Positions 17,566 to 26,576 are shown, counted from the first letter of the stretch. The stretch: 49,334 bases of DNA from Bacteroidaceae bacterium (GCA_017479555.1 JAFVCB010000054.1:1-49334); one strand, 5' to 3'. Program-made: numbers and translations. The notes: generated by a model from the letters alone, not told the origin.

Positions 17566-18627
17566 TTAGAAGTCCGTATTGATGGTGTTTGAAGTCAATA
17601 TCATGCCTTGTATCACCATCATAAAGGCGTATGCAGAGACTATCAGTTTGCCATAGATTTCCTCCCGAAAAGCGTAGACAATTGCGGGGAAGAGCAGTAC
17701 CTCTATGATGCCAGTTACTTCACTCAGTCGCCAAGCCATGACAGGTAGGAAAGAGAAGATGAGGAAACAACTGATAGAGTAAATAAACACCTTCATGTAG
17801 AGCGAGAGCATAGGCACTTTCTCGTTGATGTACTCAGACTTCCACAGGATGAAGTAGAAAATGAAGAGCTTAAACAAAAAAGGAATGTTGAACGTACTGA
17901 TAGTATCACCCATAATGCCACTGTCGCGCAGCGTTTCATAGAGTTCTATACGTTCTTGTAGTTGCGGTATGGGCAACAACATCACAGGGTCTATGTGCAT
18001 CAAGTTGATGACAATGCCTATCGGCGGTAGGGAGGCAAGAATCAGCTTGCCCGTTCTTCCCAACGGTTTGCTGCCAATGAACAACAAGGGGATATACATA
18101 ACCGCCGTATTGTGGAAGTAGATGGCAAGGAGATATAACAGTAGGCTAAGCCCCTTTTGGCCACGACCATGGAGCGAGAGAGCAAAGAGAAAGATACCCG
18201 TAGAAACTGCCACACGAATTTGCGTGAAGTCTTGATAGATATAGTAGTAGCCCATCCATACCACCAAAGAGAGCATCCACAGTCTCGAACCACGCACAAT
18301 GCCCGCTGCCTTGATGGGTATGGCCAATAGAGCATAAACCACAAAGAGAATGCGCGGGTCATCCATCAGCACCCGACAAAGGTTGACTAACATGTAGAAC
18401 GAGGCTTCCATCTCCACCTCATCGTTTTCCTGCCCATTGAACAGTGCAGCGTAGTTTACCGAGTCCTGGTCTATTCCTACTGGACGAAAAGCTGCCACCA
18501 CGAAGAGTACCATTACAAAGAAGAAAAACACCAATCCCTCAGTGCGTGTCTTCTTCTCCTCGCCGCGTTCAAAGAGCGCGAGCGAAGTAGCTATCGTCAT
18601 CAATAAGAAGTAGAAAGGTATAAACAT
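17566..18627 (-). CDS. EpsG-family polysaccharide polymerase (Wzy-like)
   Basis: 353 residues, about ten membrane helices. Family features: FRPVGIDQDSVNY in the first third, FTQIRVAVSTGIFLFAL, YFHNTAVMYIPLLF and WRLSEVTGIIEVLLFPA. EpsG/Wzy-like proteins polymerise lipid-linked repeat units at the outer face of the inner membrane. It is transcribed with the GT4 gene upstream of it (30-bp gap) and the flippase, as in a small surface polysaccharide cluster. The exact glycan is not predictable. A weak inverted repeat near 17540-17565 might serve as terminator. Confidence 0.82.
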   Translation of the reverse strand: MFIPFYFLLMTIATSLALFERGEEKKTRTEGLVFFFFVMVLFVVAAFRPVGIDQDSVNYAALFNGQENDEVEMEASFYMLVNLCRVLMDDPRILFVVYALLAIPIKAAGIVRGSRLWMLSLVVWMGYYYIYQDFTQIRVAVSTGIFLFALSLHGRGQKGLSLLLYLLAIYFHNTAVMYIPLLFIGSKPLGRTGKLILASLPPIGIVINLMHIDPVMLLPIPQLQERIELYETLRDSGIMGDTISTFNIPFLFKLFIFYFILWKSEYINEKVPMLSLYMKVFIYSISCFLIFSFLPVMAWRLSEVTGIIEVLLFPAIVYAFREEIYGKLIVSAYAFMMVIQGMILTSNTINTDF

Positions 18628-18657
18628 ACGTAGTCAGTTTTATGGGAGAGCTGTCAA

Positions 18658-19719
18658 CTATATGGCTGAACACAAGATATGCTCTACAGCATCCGTAGCC
18701 GCTTTTGCGCTAAAACGTTGAACATACTGTTGTCCAGTCTGCGCTATCTTCTTGCGTTTTTCATCGTCTCTCAGTAGTTCGCTTAGGCGCAGGGCAAGTG
18801 CTTCTTCATCGGCTGGAGGTGCGAGTAGCGCGGTCTCTTCATCGTGTGCAAATACGAGCAGTCCGTCAATGTTGGTCGCTACTAAGGCACAGCCCGAAGC
18901 CATAGCCTCAGTCGCTGTTAAGCCCCATCCCTCGTTGAGGCTCGGTGTAAGGAAAATAGAAGCTTGATTGTAGAGAGAACAGAGGTCGGTAGGATTTTGT
19001 GTATAGTGAATCCAAGATTCTTCAAAACCAGGATTGGGATAAATACCAAACAACTCTACGGTCAGTGCAGGAAATAGTGCTTTGCAACGTCTCAGAGCAT
19101 TGAGCCCGTATTGAAAACCTTTTTTAGGAAGAGGATGATAGAGCATAGCTACACTCCCTCTCTTGCGATTAGAGATGGGATTTGTTACGCGGAATTTAGC
19201 ATGGTCTATCCAGTTGTGAACAATGTGAGGCTCTGTACAGCCAGCCTGTTTCAAAATGTCTACCATATAGTCCGCTATCACAATATTTGTAGCAGCTACA
19301 TGCCAAGACGCTTTCAACAGTTCTGATGAGGGAAGAATCCATTCTTCTATGTCTTGAATAAGGTTGACCTTTACGCCGCTATGCTTCGGGGTTAATCCTT
19401 TTGCGGCCAAAGATACCAGACATTGCGTGTAGAAGAAGACATCCGCCCTGCGCAAAGCAGAGTCCTTGAGTTTATAGATTGAACGTGTAGCAATCCCATC
19501 GTGTAGCTTAAACCACTTCGGACGTTGATGCTTGAACCATAGGCTCTTCAAGTATAAATACCACGCAGGCCTATGGGGTTGAGAATAGGGGAGAGCCATG
19601 ACAAAATAGACCATCACGTCGTGTCCTCTCTCCGAGAGCGCGTTGGCATACTCAAACATAACTTTGTAGCCGCCTGTGAGTATCACGGGAAAACCTGGAA
19701 CAGCAATGTTTATCTTCAT
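18658..19719 (-). CDS. Glycosyltransferase family 4 protein
   Basis: 353 residues with GT-B architecture. The N-terminal acceptor part starts MKINIAVPGFPVILTGGYKVMFEYANALSERGHDV, with the GG loop near the start; the C-terminal donor part has PSLNEGWGLTATEAMASGCALVATNIDG, the E-x7-E nucleotide-sugar region. It probably adds a sugar from a nucleotide donor to a lipid-linked repeat unit in the cytoplasm. Sits between flippase and polymerase genes on the same strand. Specificity unknown. Confidence 0.88.
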   Translation of the reverse strand: MKINIAVPGFPVILTGGYKVMFEYANALSERGHDVMVYFVMALPYSQPHRPAWYLYLKSLWFKHQRPKWFKLHDGIATRSIYKLKDSALRRADVFFYTQCLVSLAAKGLTPKHSGVKVNLIQDIEEWILPSSELLKASWHVAATNIVIADYMVDILKQAGCTEPHIVHNWIDHAKFRVTNPISNRKRGSVAMLYHPLPKKGFQYGLNALRRCKALFPALTVELFGIYPNPGFEESWIHYTQNPTDLCSLYNQASIFLTPSLNEGWGLTATEAMASGCALVATNIDGLLVFAHDEETALLAPPADEEALALRLSELLRDDEKRKKIAQTGQQYVQRFSAKAATDAVEHILCSAI

Positions 19720-19758
19720 TTGTGGGTCTGTTTAGGTATTTTGATGCGCTCTCTTGCT

Positions 19759-21039
19759 TTATGATCTACTGAGAAACAGTTTGCTTCTACGATGGAAGAG
19801 TATGAGGAGTATGATACCCGATACCGCAATCTCACAACCTTGGCTTCCTATCCAAGCGTAGGCAGCTCCCATCTCTCCCATGGGGGGGATGAGTGTCAGG
19901 TTTAGCGATAATCCGACTATAGCTACTGCCGCTCCGATGTAGGGCGCAAACTTCTCGCCTCGCAATCCATAGAGCCCCTGCACGGTGAGTAGACTGGCAA
20001 TCATCACTAATAGGGGAAGAATCGCCATCTTCTTGAGCAAAACTACTGCTTCGCTAAACTCGCTGCCCAAGAGTATGCTTACCAATAGTGGAGAGGCGAC
20101 ATAAGTAATGGCAGATATCGCCAACCCTGCAGCCGCCACAATGCCCAATGCTTGTACAAAGAGCTTCCTGCCTGCTACGAACGATTCGTTCCATCGGCGA
20201 CTCATTAAGGGGAACAGGCCGATGTTGATAGGCGCATTGCAAACCACCATGATAGCCATGATGATGCGGTAAGCACCAGCGTATATTCCCAACTGTGCAT
20301 CTGTGACGTATGCGCCCAAGATAGTTAGTCCTACCATCGTATAGAGCGACACGAAGAAGGAGTTGAGAAAGATAGGAAAGCCCCGCCGTCGCACGCTTTT
20401 TGCCAAAGAAGAATCTACCTCCTTTGCGCATGGTGGATGCATGTCGAAATGCTTCACTACATACCACAGTGTACCCGCTCCCACCACAACGTAGGCTAAC
20501 GAGAGTAGAAGCAAATAGAGTAGGCCATCATTTGGGGTCGTGACCAGAAGAATGATAAATACACCTCCTACGACCTTGATGAGAAATCCAGCCACAGCCA
20601 TCTTGCCCATCTGCTCGATGCCTTGAAAGAACCATGTGGGATAAACGGCTATGCCTAAATTGATGAGTGCAGCAGCGAGATACAGCAGCAGGTCTGTTTG
20701 TATTCTGCTCCAAAACACAGCAGCCAATGCCAGCAGAAGTAGCGAGAGGGCGAACAGCCGCATCCTACTCCTAATCACCGTCCAGAAGATGGTGCGCAAC
20801 TTGTGCTTGTTGTCTCTGGCCAAAGCCACGTCTCCTGTGGCCGAGTATTCGTATCCGTAGGTGACAAGCAGCGTGAGGTAGGCGATGATGTTTTGGGCAT
20901 ACGACACCTGTCCAAAGACTTCTTTACCCAAAGCTCTGGTGACAAAGGGAACCACAATGAGAGGCACAATGTAATTGGCCAACTGCAAGATGCCCACCGA
21001 GGCTATGTTGCGAAACAATACGTGAATACTCTTTTTCAT
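19759..21039 (-). CDS. Polysaccharide flippase (Wzx/MATE-MVF superfamily)
   Basis: 426 residues, about 12-14 membrane helices. Begins MKKSIHVLFRNIASVGILQLANYIVPLIVVPFVTRALGKEVFGQVSYAQNI, the typical Wzx opening with the 'ALG...G..SYA' motif after the first helices. It moves lipid-linked oligosaccharide units across the inner membrane. ATG 21039 is preferred; an in-frame extension upstream (to 21087) adds 16 residues with no family match. Head gene of the minus-strand cluster flippase-GT4-EpsG. Confidence 0.9.
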   Translation of the reverse strand: MKKSIHVLFRNIASVGILQLANYIVPLIVVPFVTRALGKEVFGQVSYAQNIIAYLTLLVTYGYEYSATGDVALARDNKHKLRTIFWTVIRSRMRLFALSLLLLALAAVFWSRIQTDLLLYLAAALINLGIAVYPTWFFQGIEQMGKMAVAGFLIKVVGGVFIILLVTTPNDGLLYLLLLSLAYVVVGAGTLWYVVKHFDMHPPCAKEVDSSLAKSVRRRGFPIFLNSFFVSLYTMVGLTILGAYVTDAQLGIYAGAYRIIMAIMVVCNAPINIGLFPLMSRRWNESFVAGRKLFVQALGIVAAAGLAISAITYVASPLLVSILLGSEFSEAVVLLKKMAILPLLVMIASLLTVQGLYGLRGEKFAPYIGAAVAIVGLSLNLTLIPPMGEMGAAYAWIGSQGCEIAVSGIILLILFHRRSKLFLSRS

Positions 21040-21109
21040 GGTCGTAGGATAGCACGAAGTATATCCTAAGGAACATGCATCAAGCATGGATATGCCCTTG
21101 TATGCTAAT

Positions 21110-21144
21110 GGCTGAGCTTCAGCCCGTCTTCACGGGCAAAGGTA
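21110..21144 (-). promoter_or_regulatory. Possible flippase-cluster promoter box and leader hairpins
   Basis: On the minus strand TACCTTTG (21144-21137) fits the -7 box. Just downstream two small overlapping inverted repeats occur: GCCCGT/ACGGGC (21122-21137) and GGCTGA/TCAGCC (21110-21125). I could not find a good -33 TTTG, so the promoter is tentative. Confidence 0.35.
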
Positions 21145-21281
21145 CGAAGAAGTATGACTAACATCCGCCATGTTCACCAAGAAAAGCGCGCGAAGAGGGT
21201 GCTTTCTTAAATTTTCTTAAACCTATTTGCAATAAAAGCGCGAAAACGCAGTTATATATAAGTAAACGATTTTCTGTTTTG

Positions 21282-22397
21282 ATGAAAAGAGTCCTTTTTG
21301 TAGCAAACTCCGATTGGTTCTCGAACTTCAACGCTCCCTTCATGGCTTGGTTCAAGAGCCAAGGTTGGACGGTCGATAACGCATCGCCTGGCATAGAGTC
21401 GGGCGAGGTGGATCATCAATATGATGTTTGCATACAGCGTTCACCCTATTCCTTAAAGAATATAGCAGCATATCGAGCACTCAAAAAACTCATTGACGAC
21501 AACGACTACGACCTCATTCACTGTCATACGCCGATGGGTAGCATCTTGGCTCGATTAGCTGGCCGCGCAGCTCGAAAGCGAGGTACTAAGATTATATATA
21601 CGGCTCACGGTTTTCATTTTTATGACGGAGCGCCACGCAAGAATTGGCTTTTGTATTACCCCGTTGAGCGTCTGATGGCTAAGTATAGCGACACGCTTAT
21701 CACAATCAACGGAGAGGATTACGACCGCGCACGACGCTATGGCATGTATTGCCATCGTGTATATCACGTTGATGGGGTAGGCGTAAACCTTGACCGCTTC
21801 TATCCTCGCGGAGAGTCCGTGCGCCAGAACTATCGTGAGCAGCTGCGCATGAATAGTGAGGACTTTGTGATACTCTATACCGCACAGTTCGCGCCCGACA
21901 AGAACCATCGCGCACTCATTGCGCAGATTCCCACTCTTTTGTCGCACATACCGCACCTCAAGGTGGTCTTTGCAGGAAGTGGACCCATGATGGAGGCGGC
22001 CAAGTCGCAAGTTTCGGCTTTGGGGCTCAAGGAGGTGGTGCGCTTCTTGGGAAGACGCTACGACGTGGAGATGCTCTGCAATATGGCCGACATTCACGTC
22101 TCTACCAGCTTGCGCGAGGGACTTTGTGTGAGTAACATCGAGGCCGCAGCCAGTGGCTTGCCCTTAGTCGTCACAGATATTCGCGGGCATCGCGAAGTGT
22201 GTATAGACGGCGTGAATGGTTTCCTCTTCAACAAGAAACACCCCGAAGAACTCGTACAGCATGTGGTGCGCCTATGGGAAGACGAAGCACTGCGTAAGAC
22301 CATTTCCAAACAGAATGTACGCGATGCACAACGCTTCTCTGTGAATAAGATTATAGAAGTGATGGCAGGCATATACAAGGAAACGCTGGAGCTTTGA
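21282..22397 (+). CDS. Glycosyltransferase family 4 protein (EpsD/WcaL-like)
   Basis: 371 residues, GT-B fold. The N-terminal part MKRVLFVANSDWFSNFNAPFMAWFKSQGWTVD and DLIHCHTPMGSILARLAGR, TAHGFHFYDGAP is characteristic of EpsD-type capsular/exopolysaccharide glycosyltransferases. The C-terminal part has STSLREGLCVSNIEAAASGLPLVVTDIRGHRE, with the E-x7-E donor-sugar region. ATG 21282 is used; a TTG one codon earlier is not needed. Divergent from the flippase cluster and probably serves the same polysaccharide. Confidence 0.88.
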   Translation: MKRVLFVANSDWFSNFNAPFMAWFKSQGWTVDNASPGIESGEVDHQYDVCIQRSPYSLKNIAAYRALKKLIDDNDYDLIHCHTPMGSILARLAGRAARKRGTKIIYTAHGFHFYDGAPRKNWLLYYPVERLMAKYSDTLITINGEDYDRARRYGMYCHRVYHVDGVGVNLDRFYPRGESVRQNYREQLRMNSEDFVILYTAQFAPDKNHRALIAQIPTLLSHIPHLKVVFAGSGPMMEAAKSQVSALGLKEVVRFLGRRYDVEMLCNMADIHVSTSLREGLCVSNIEAAASGLPLVVTDIRGHREVCIDGVNGFLFNKKHPEELVQHVVRLWEDEALRKTISKQNVRDAQRFSVNKIIEVMAGIYKETLEL

Positions 22398-22475
22398 AGA
22401 TAAGCCACGTGCGGGGATGGAGAGAGCAATTGATGTTAGATAGTTTATCCATGTAGGCTTCAGGCCTGAGTATTG

Positions 22476-23312
22476 ATGACCATTCTTGTTTTTACTTTAA
22501 TCTTGCTCGTAGGAGCATACGCGGCAGGACTGTTAGGCTCGCTCACTGGGTTGGGTGGCGGTGTGATAGTGATACCGCTCCTCACCTTGCTCTTAGGCAT
22601 AGACTTTCAGTACGCAGTAGGTGCTGCTTTGGTGGCGAGCATAGCCACGTCGAGCGGTTCGGGAAGTGCGTATGTCAAGGAGGGTTTTACCAACATCAGG
22701 TTGGGCATGTTCTTGGAAATAGCCACCTGTATAGGAGCGGCCATAGGAGCTTATATAGCCGTGTGGTTAGACAATAATATTATAGCTGTAATCTTTGGCC
22801 TCGTACTCATACTGACCGCAGCCAACCAGTTGCGCAAGAAAGTAGACCACGGCGAGGTGAAAGGAAGTGATACAGCCCATAGGCTCAAGCTCTTTGGTAC
22901 TTATCCGCAGCCCGATGGCACGCACAAGGCGTACCAACTCACCCATGTCGGCGCGGGTTTCTCGCTGATGACTGTGGCGGGCGCTTTGAGTGGCATATTA
23001 GGGATAGGCAGCGGTGTGCTGAAAGTCTTAGCCATGGACACACTGATGAAAGTACCCTTCAAAGTGAGTACCACTACCAGCAACTTTATGATGGGTGTCA
23101 CAGCCGTGACCAGTGCTGTGGTCTATTTGGGACGTGGCAACATAGAACCTGGCATCGCTTTCCCGATATTGGTCGGCGTGCTTTGTGGCGCACTGACGGG
23201 CGCACGTCTGTTGCGTAAGCTTGATGTGCGTCTGCTCAGACGCATCTTCAGTATAGCCATCCTTCTCGTGGCGGCCAATATGATATGGAATGGCTTTGCG
23301 GGTAAGTTCTAA
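22476..23312 (+). CDS. TSUP-family permease (TauE/SafE, sulfite/organosulfonate exporter type)
   Basis: 278 residues with about eight membrane helices in two related halves. Diagnostic: GLLGSLTGLGGGVIVIPLLTLLLG in the first half and GALSGILGIGSGVLKVLAMDTLM in the second. Members move small anions such as sulfite or sulfoacetate, but the substrate here is unknown. The next gene, a DUF1634 protein 60 bp away, is its usual partner, which supports a two-component transporter. ATG 22476 follows a TTG one codon earlier. Confidence 0.9.
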   Translation: MTILVFTLILLVGAYAAGLLGSLTGLGGGVIVIPLLTLLLGIDFQYAVGAALVASIATSSGSGSAYVKEGFTNIRLGMFLEIATCIGAAIGAYIAVWLDNNIIAVIFGLVLILTAANQLRKKVDHGEVKGSDTAHRLKLFGTYPQPDGTHKAYQLTHVGAGFSLMTVAGALSGILGIGSGVLKVLAMDTLMKVPFKVSTTTSNFMMGVTAVTSAVVYLGRGNIEPGIAFPILVGVLCGALTGARLLRKLDVRLLRRIFSIAILLVAANMIWNGFAGKF

Positions 23313-23372
23313 GAACGCTCGGGCTGTAAAGCACTCGGCCTAAATCCTTCCTGCTCTAAACGAAGTATAAAC

Positions 23373-23738
23373 ATGAAAGACCTACGAAATACCATCGCAC
23401 GCACCCTCCGCTTGGGCGTAACCGTCAGCTTCGCGTTGACGCTGCTCGGGGGTGTGGTCTACTTGTTGCATCATGGGGGTGAGGCCGCGCCTGACTATTC
23501 TACTTTCAACGGCCCTTCTGTGGAGTACACTACGCTTCGGGGCATATTGGGCGGCGCTTTCCACCTCACGGCCTACGGACTCATACAGATAGGGGTTGTG
23601 GCCTTATTGCTCACGCCCATCATGCGCGTCGTACTTTCGTTGTTCGACTTTGTGAGGCAGCACGATTGGCTCTATGCCACGATTACGTCCATCGTCTTAG
23701 CTGTTATTTTGGTCAACAGCTTGTCCTCTCCTCTCTAA
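23373..23738 (+). CDS. DUF1634 membrane protein, partner of TSUP permease
   Basis: 121 residues with three hydrophobic helices (~18-33, ~60-88, ~102-118). Contains the DUF1634 layout: RLGVTVSFALTLLGGVVYLLHHG, YGLIQIGVVALLLTPIMRVVLSLFDFVRQHDWLY. Function unknown; the family nearly always lies beside a TauE/SafE gene, as here, so it is probably an accessory subunit. Confidence 0.85.
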   Translation: MKDLRNTIARTLRLGVTVSFALTLLGGVVYLLHHGGEAAPDYSTFNGPSVEYTTLRGILGGAFHLTAYGLIQIGVVALLLTPIMRVVLSLFDFVRQHDWLYATITSIVLAVILVNSLSSPL

Positions 23739-23742
23739 CCAA

Positions 23743-23823
23743 GAAGATAGGCTGCGGCTCGGCATAGTAAAAGCAAAAACTGCGTGTTTTGCTTTTCTCT
23801 GCTCTCGCCTTGCACTACTTTGC
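23743..23823 (+). repeat. Palindromic intergenic repeat, copy A
   Basis: Left flank GATAGGCTGCGGCTCGGCAT, a core with arms AAAAGCAAAA (23769-23778) and TTTTGCTTTT (23787-23796), and right flank CTCTCGCCTTGCACTACTTT. It forms a near-perfect tandem pair with copy B (period 86 bp). The same flanks recur at 39302 and 40559. Confidence 0.9.
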
Positions 23824-23828
23824 TTCGC

Positions 23829-23910
23829 GAAGATAGGCTGCGGCTCGGCATAGTAAAGCAAAAACTGCGTGTTTTGCTTTTCTCTGCTCTCGCCTTGCAC
23901 TATCTTTGCA
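23829..23910 (+). repeat. Palindromic intergenic repeat, copy B, with promoter-like end
   Basis: Nearly identical to copy A: one A fewer before the core, and TATCTTTG at the right end (23901-23908) where A has TACTTTG. That end matches the Bacteroidota -7 box, and the GNAT gene starts 25 bases later. The repeat therefore probably provides its promoter. Confidence 0.9.
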
Positions 23911-23934
23911 CCCAATAAGAAAAAAAGATAGGAA

Positions 23935-25068
23935 ATGGCTATAGAAATAAAGCGAGTGGTTACCAAGCGCGACTTGAAACGCTTCATCCGTTTCAATTAT
24001 GAGCTTTACAAAGACTCGCCATACAGTGTACCCGATCTTTATGAGGATATGCTTTCTACTTTTTCCCGTGAGAAGAATCCAGCATTCGAGTTTTGTCAGG
24101 CCGACTACTTCTTAGCTTGGCGCGACGGCAAGATAGTAGGTCGCGTGGCAGCAATCATCAACGCCAGAGCCAATGAAACGTGGGGCAAAAAGGCCGTTCG
24201 CTTTGGCTGGATAGATTTCATTGACGACGAGGAGGTCTCGCAGCAACTCATTGAGGCCGTGAGCGCATGGGGGCGCGAGCGAGGCATGACCGAAATCGAA
24301 GGACCATTAGGCTTCACAGACATGGATGCCGAGGGTATGCTCATCGAAGGTTTTGAAGAACTCTCAACCATGGCTACCATCTATAACCATCCTTACTATG
24401 CCAAGCACATGGAGCGTTTGGGCTTTGTCAAAGCGGCTGACTGGGTGGAACGCAAGATTTATATCCCTGATGCTATTCCCGAGAAGCACCAACGCATAGC
24501 CGACATTGTCAAGAAGAAATACGGCCTGCACGTACGCAAGCTCCACAACAAGAAAGAGGCATACGAGAACAACACTGCTCGTCGCATTTTTGAGCTCATC
24601 AACGAAGCCTTTGCGCCACTCTATGGCTACTCGCGCATGACCGACCGACAGATTGACCTCTACGTGCGCACCTTCATTCCTATTCTCGACCTGCGCATGG
24701 TGACCATCGTTGAGGACGAGCAGGGAGAAATCATCGCAGCGGGTATATCCATGCCGTCTATGAGTCGTGCCCTTCAGAAAGCGCATGGCAAACTCTTCCC
24801 CTTCGGGTGGTGGCACCTGCTTTCTGCGCTCAAATGGAAGCGCGACGAGATGTTAGACCTGCTGCTGATAGCTGTACGCCCCGACTTTCAGGGCAAAGGA
24901 GCGAATGCACTCCTCTTCACCGACCTCATACCCGTATATCAGAAACTCGGATTCAAGTATGCCGAGAGCAACGTAGAGCTGGAACTCAACAACAAGGTGC
25001 AGAGCCAGTGGCAATACTTCGAGAACGAGCAGCACAAACGCCGCCGTTGTTTCACCAAGACGCTCTAA
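23935..25068 (+). CDS. GNAT-fold N-acetyltransferase-like protein
   Basis: 377 residues, a common Bacteroidota family of two tandem GNAT-like halves. The N-terminal part reads VVTKRDLKRFIRFNYELYKDSPYSVPDLYEDM, followed by FLAWRDGKIVGRVAAIIN (acetyl-CoA fold strands 3-4) and EGPLGFTDMDAEGMLIEGF. The C-terminal half has LLIAVRPDFQGKGANALLF, which matches the acetyl-CoA pyrophosphate loop (Q/RxxGxG/A), and KYAESNVELELNNKVQSQW. The substrate is unknown. It has no close operon partner; the repeat pair immediately upstream probably supplies the promoter. Confidence 0.8.
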   Translation: MAIEIKRVVTKRDLKRFIRFNYELYKDSPYSVPDLYEDMLSTFSREKNPAFEFCQADYFLAWRDGKIVGRVAAIINARANETWGKKAVRFGWIDFIDDEEVSQQLIEAVSAWGRERGMTEIEGPLGFTDMDAEGMLIEGFEELSTMATIYNHPYYAKHMERLGFVKAADWVERKIYIPDAIPEKHQRIADIVKKKYGLHVRKLHNKKEAYENNTARRIFELINEAFAPLYGYSRMTDRQIDLYVRTFIPILDLRMVTIVEDEQGEIIAAGISMPSMSRALQKAHGKLFPFGWWHLLSALKWKRDEMLDLLLIAVRPDFQGKGANALLFTDLIPVYQKLGFKYAESNVELELNNKVQSQWQYFENEQHKRRRCFTKTL

Positions 25069-25128
25069 GCATCTTGCACACAAGGTATAGTTTTCCATAA
25101 ACTTATTCTTAAATCCATCCATTCACTT

Positions 25129-26094
25129 ATGAAAAATCTATCAACCTTAGCATTGCTATTGCTATCAAGCGTGTTGCCCTACGTCTTCGCTTCGTGTAGT
25201 TCGGACGACGATGGCTCAGGTGAGCCCAAGGACGCGGCCTATACTATGGAGAATGTCAAGAACAAACTTCTTCCAGGTATTTGGTTCGACGGCAAGGACT
25301 GGCTACGGCTCAACGAAGATGGCACGACAGACGAATGTGTATTCGTATACGACCCTGGCGTGGAGGACTATGAGACAGCCTACAACATTGGGACTTGGAC
25401 GTTCTCCGCTGGCATCGACGACAGCCAAGCCTATCATGGCACATTGCGGTTGAAGGACAAAAAAACCGCCGCGACCCGAACGCTGCAATATCGCTTCGTA
25501 AATAAAGACAAAATCGAAATCACCGACACGGACGCATCGAAGACCAGCACTTGGACGCGCGCTAAGTGGCCCACTTGGGACAATACGGGTCAAGCGCTTA
25601 ACTCTGTTCCCAATGAAGTCGCAATGATCGAAGGACAGTGGATTTGTTCACAAGAGCTTCACGAACTATTTCAGTCCAGCAATGCCCTGAGTTTTACATT
25701 CTCTTCGGTTTTAGCGAAGTACACCGACGAACCGCTGCGTCTACAGATTTCTGAAACCCCCAACCAATTCTTCGTGTTGCTACATTTTGGTGACATCTCG
25801 CCCAAGGACGAAATATATCCCTCACTCAAAGATTATATAGGTAAGTGGATGGCATTCTATGGCGGCGAGCTTAGGTGGTATAGAACGAACAAGACCAATG
25901 GTCTGTTCAATATCGTCATGCCAACTATATCAGCAGACTATAAGCTCCCTGTGCAGTACACTCACTTAGGCGACAAGGGCGTATACATCAGCCCCCGTAC
26001 TGAAAATAAGACGGCGGAAACCCCCGATGGGTGGTACTTCCTCAAGAAGGCAACCACTCCCGTGGAGTACGAAGTGTTCACGTTCACACTCTAA
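25129..26094 (+). CDS. Lipoprotein of unknown function, possibly lipocalin-like
   Basis: 321 residues. The signal peptide ends in a lipobox (FASC, Cys ~24) followed by SSDDDGSG, the flexible acidic spacer common in Bacteroidota lipoproteins. The mature region starts LLPGIWFDGKDWLRLNEDGTTDE and contains alternating aromatic/polar segments with GTWTF and LQYRFVNKDKIEITD, reminiscent of lipocalin-like beta-barrels. A second region (from ~165) begins MIEGQWICSQELHELF and may repeat the same fold. No catalytic motif seen. Confidence 0.75.
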   Translation: MKNLSTLALLLLSSVLPYVFASCSSDDDGSGEPKDAAYTMENVKNKLLPGIWFDGKDWLRLNEDGTTDECVFVYDPGVEDYETAYNIGTWTFSAGIDDSQAYHGTLRLKDKKTAATRTLQYRFVNKDKIEITDTDASKTSTWTRAKWPTWDNTGQALNSVPNEVAMIEGQWICSQELHELFQSSNALSFTFSSVLAKYTDEPLRLQISETPNQFFVLLHFGDISPKDEIYPSLKDYIGKWMAFYGGELRWYRTNKTNGLFNIVMPTISADYKLPVQYTHLGDKGVYISPRTENKTAETPDGWYFLKKATTPVEYEVFTFTL

Positions 26095-26203
26095 ATTTTT
26101 AGACCAAATAAACAAATTTTCGCGCCACTTTTTCCTAAAAGTTCGAGGTGGGTTGCACACGATTTTTTCTGCGCAAAACGAAGTGAGGATATGCTAAATT
26201 CAT

Positions 26204-26318
26204 TATCTTTGCAAAGGAGAAAAACAAACCCCTCTCAGTAGGCCGCGAAAACGCCGTCAAAAGGGCATAAAACTACCTCGGTATGTAGTATTTCCTACAT
26301 GCCGAGGTAGTTTTTTTT
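26204..26318 (+). ncRNA. Candidate intergenic small RNA (about 100 nt)
   Basis: A -7-like TATCTTTG (26204-26211) with start expected near 26218, then about 50 bases of unstructured A/C-rich sequence, then a long terminator hairpin. This promoter-terminator unit lies free between two genes on the same strand. No clear -33 TTTG was found, and the 3' end of the upstream lipoprotein gene could be using the terminator instead. Speculative. Confidence 0.35.
26271..26318 (+). terminator. Very strong hairpin terminator
   Basis: AACTACCTCGGTATGTAG (26271-26288) pairs with 26295-26312 over 18 positions with a single T-G wobble and a 6-base loop, followed by eight Ts (26311-26318). A partial direct repeat of the right arm (ACATGCCTATGTAGTTTTTT, 26319-26338) follows at once. 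Confidence 0.88.
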
Positions 26319-26568
26319 ACATGCCTATGTAGTTTTTTCTGCGTCCAAGGTCGCTATTTTTACCTCCGACAGGGTCGTTTTTGCGGGCTTTTCCACATTT
26401 TTGATGTCAAATCAAGGCACGCGCATCACCATTTTCAGAGACCATCCCCCCTGTTTTTTTTACTTATAGCTCAATTGTAACCTGCGATTTGAGCGAAAGG
26501 TTAAAACACTCATTGTGGGTTGCACGTGTTTTCAGCGCGTTTGCTTTTCGCGATATAGAGTTTTTGCT

Positions 26569-26576
26569 TACTTTTG
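26569..26576 (+). promoter_or_regulatory. -7 box upstream of phytase-like gene
   Basis: TACTTTTG at 26569-26576, 80 bases before the ATG at 26657. A TTTG at 26540-26543 is present but 25 bases away, longer than the usual ~19-21. Confidence 0.45.
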
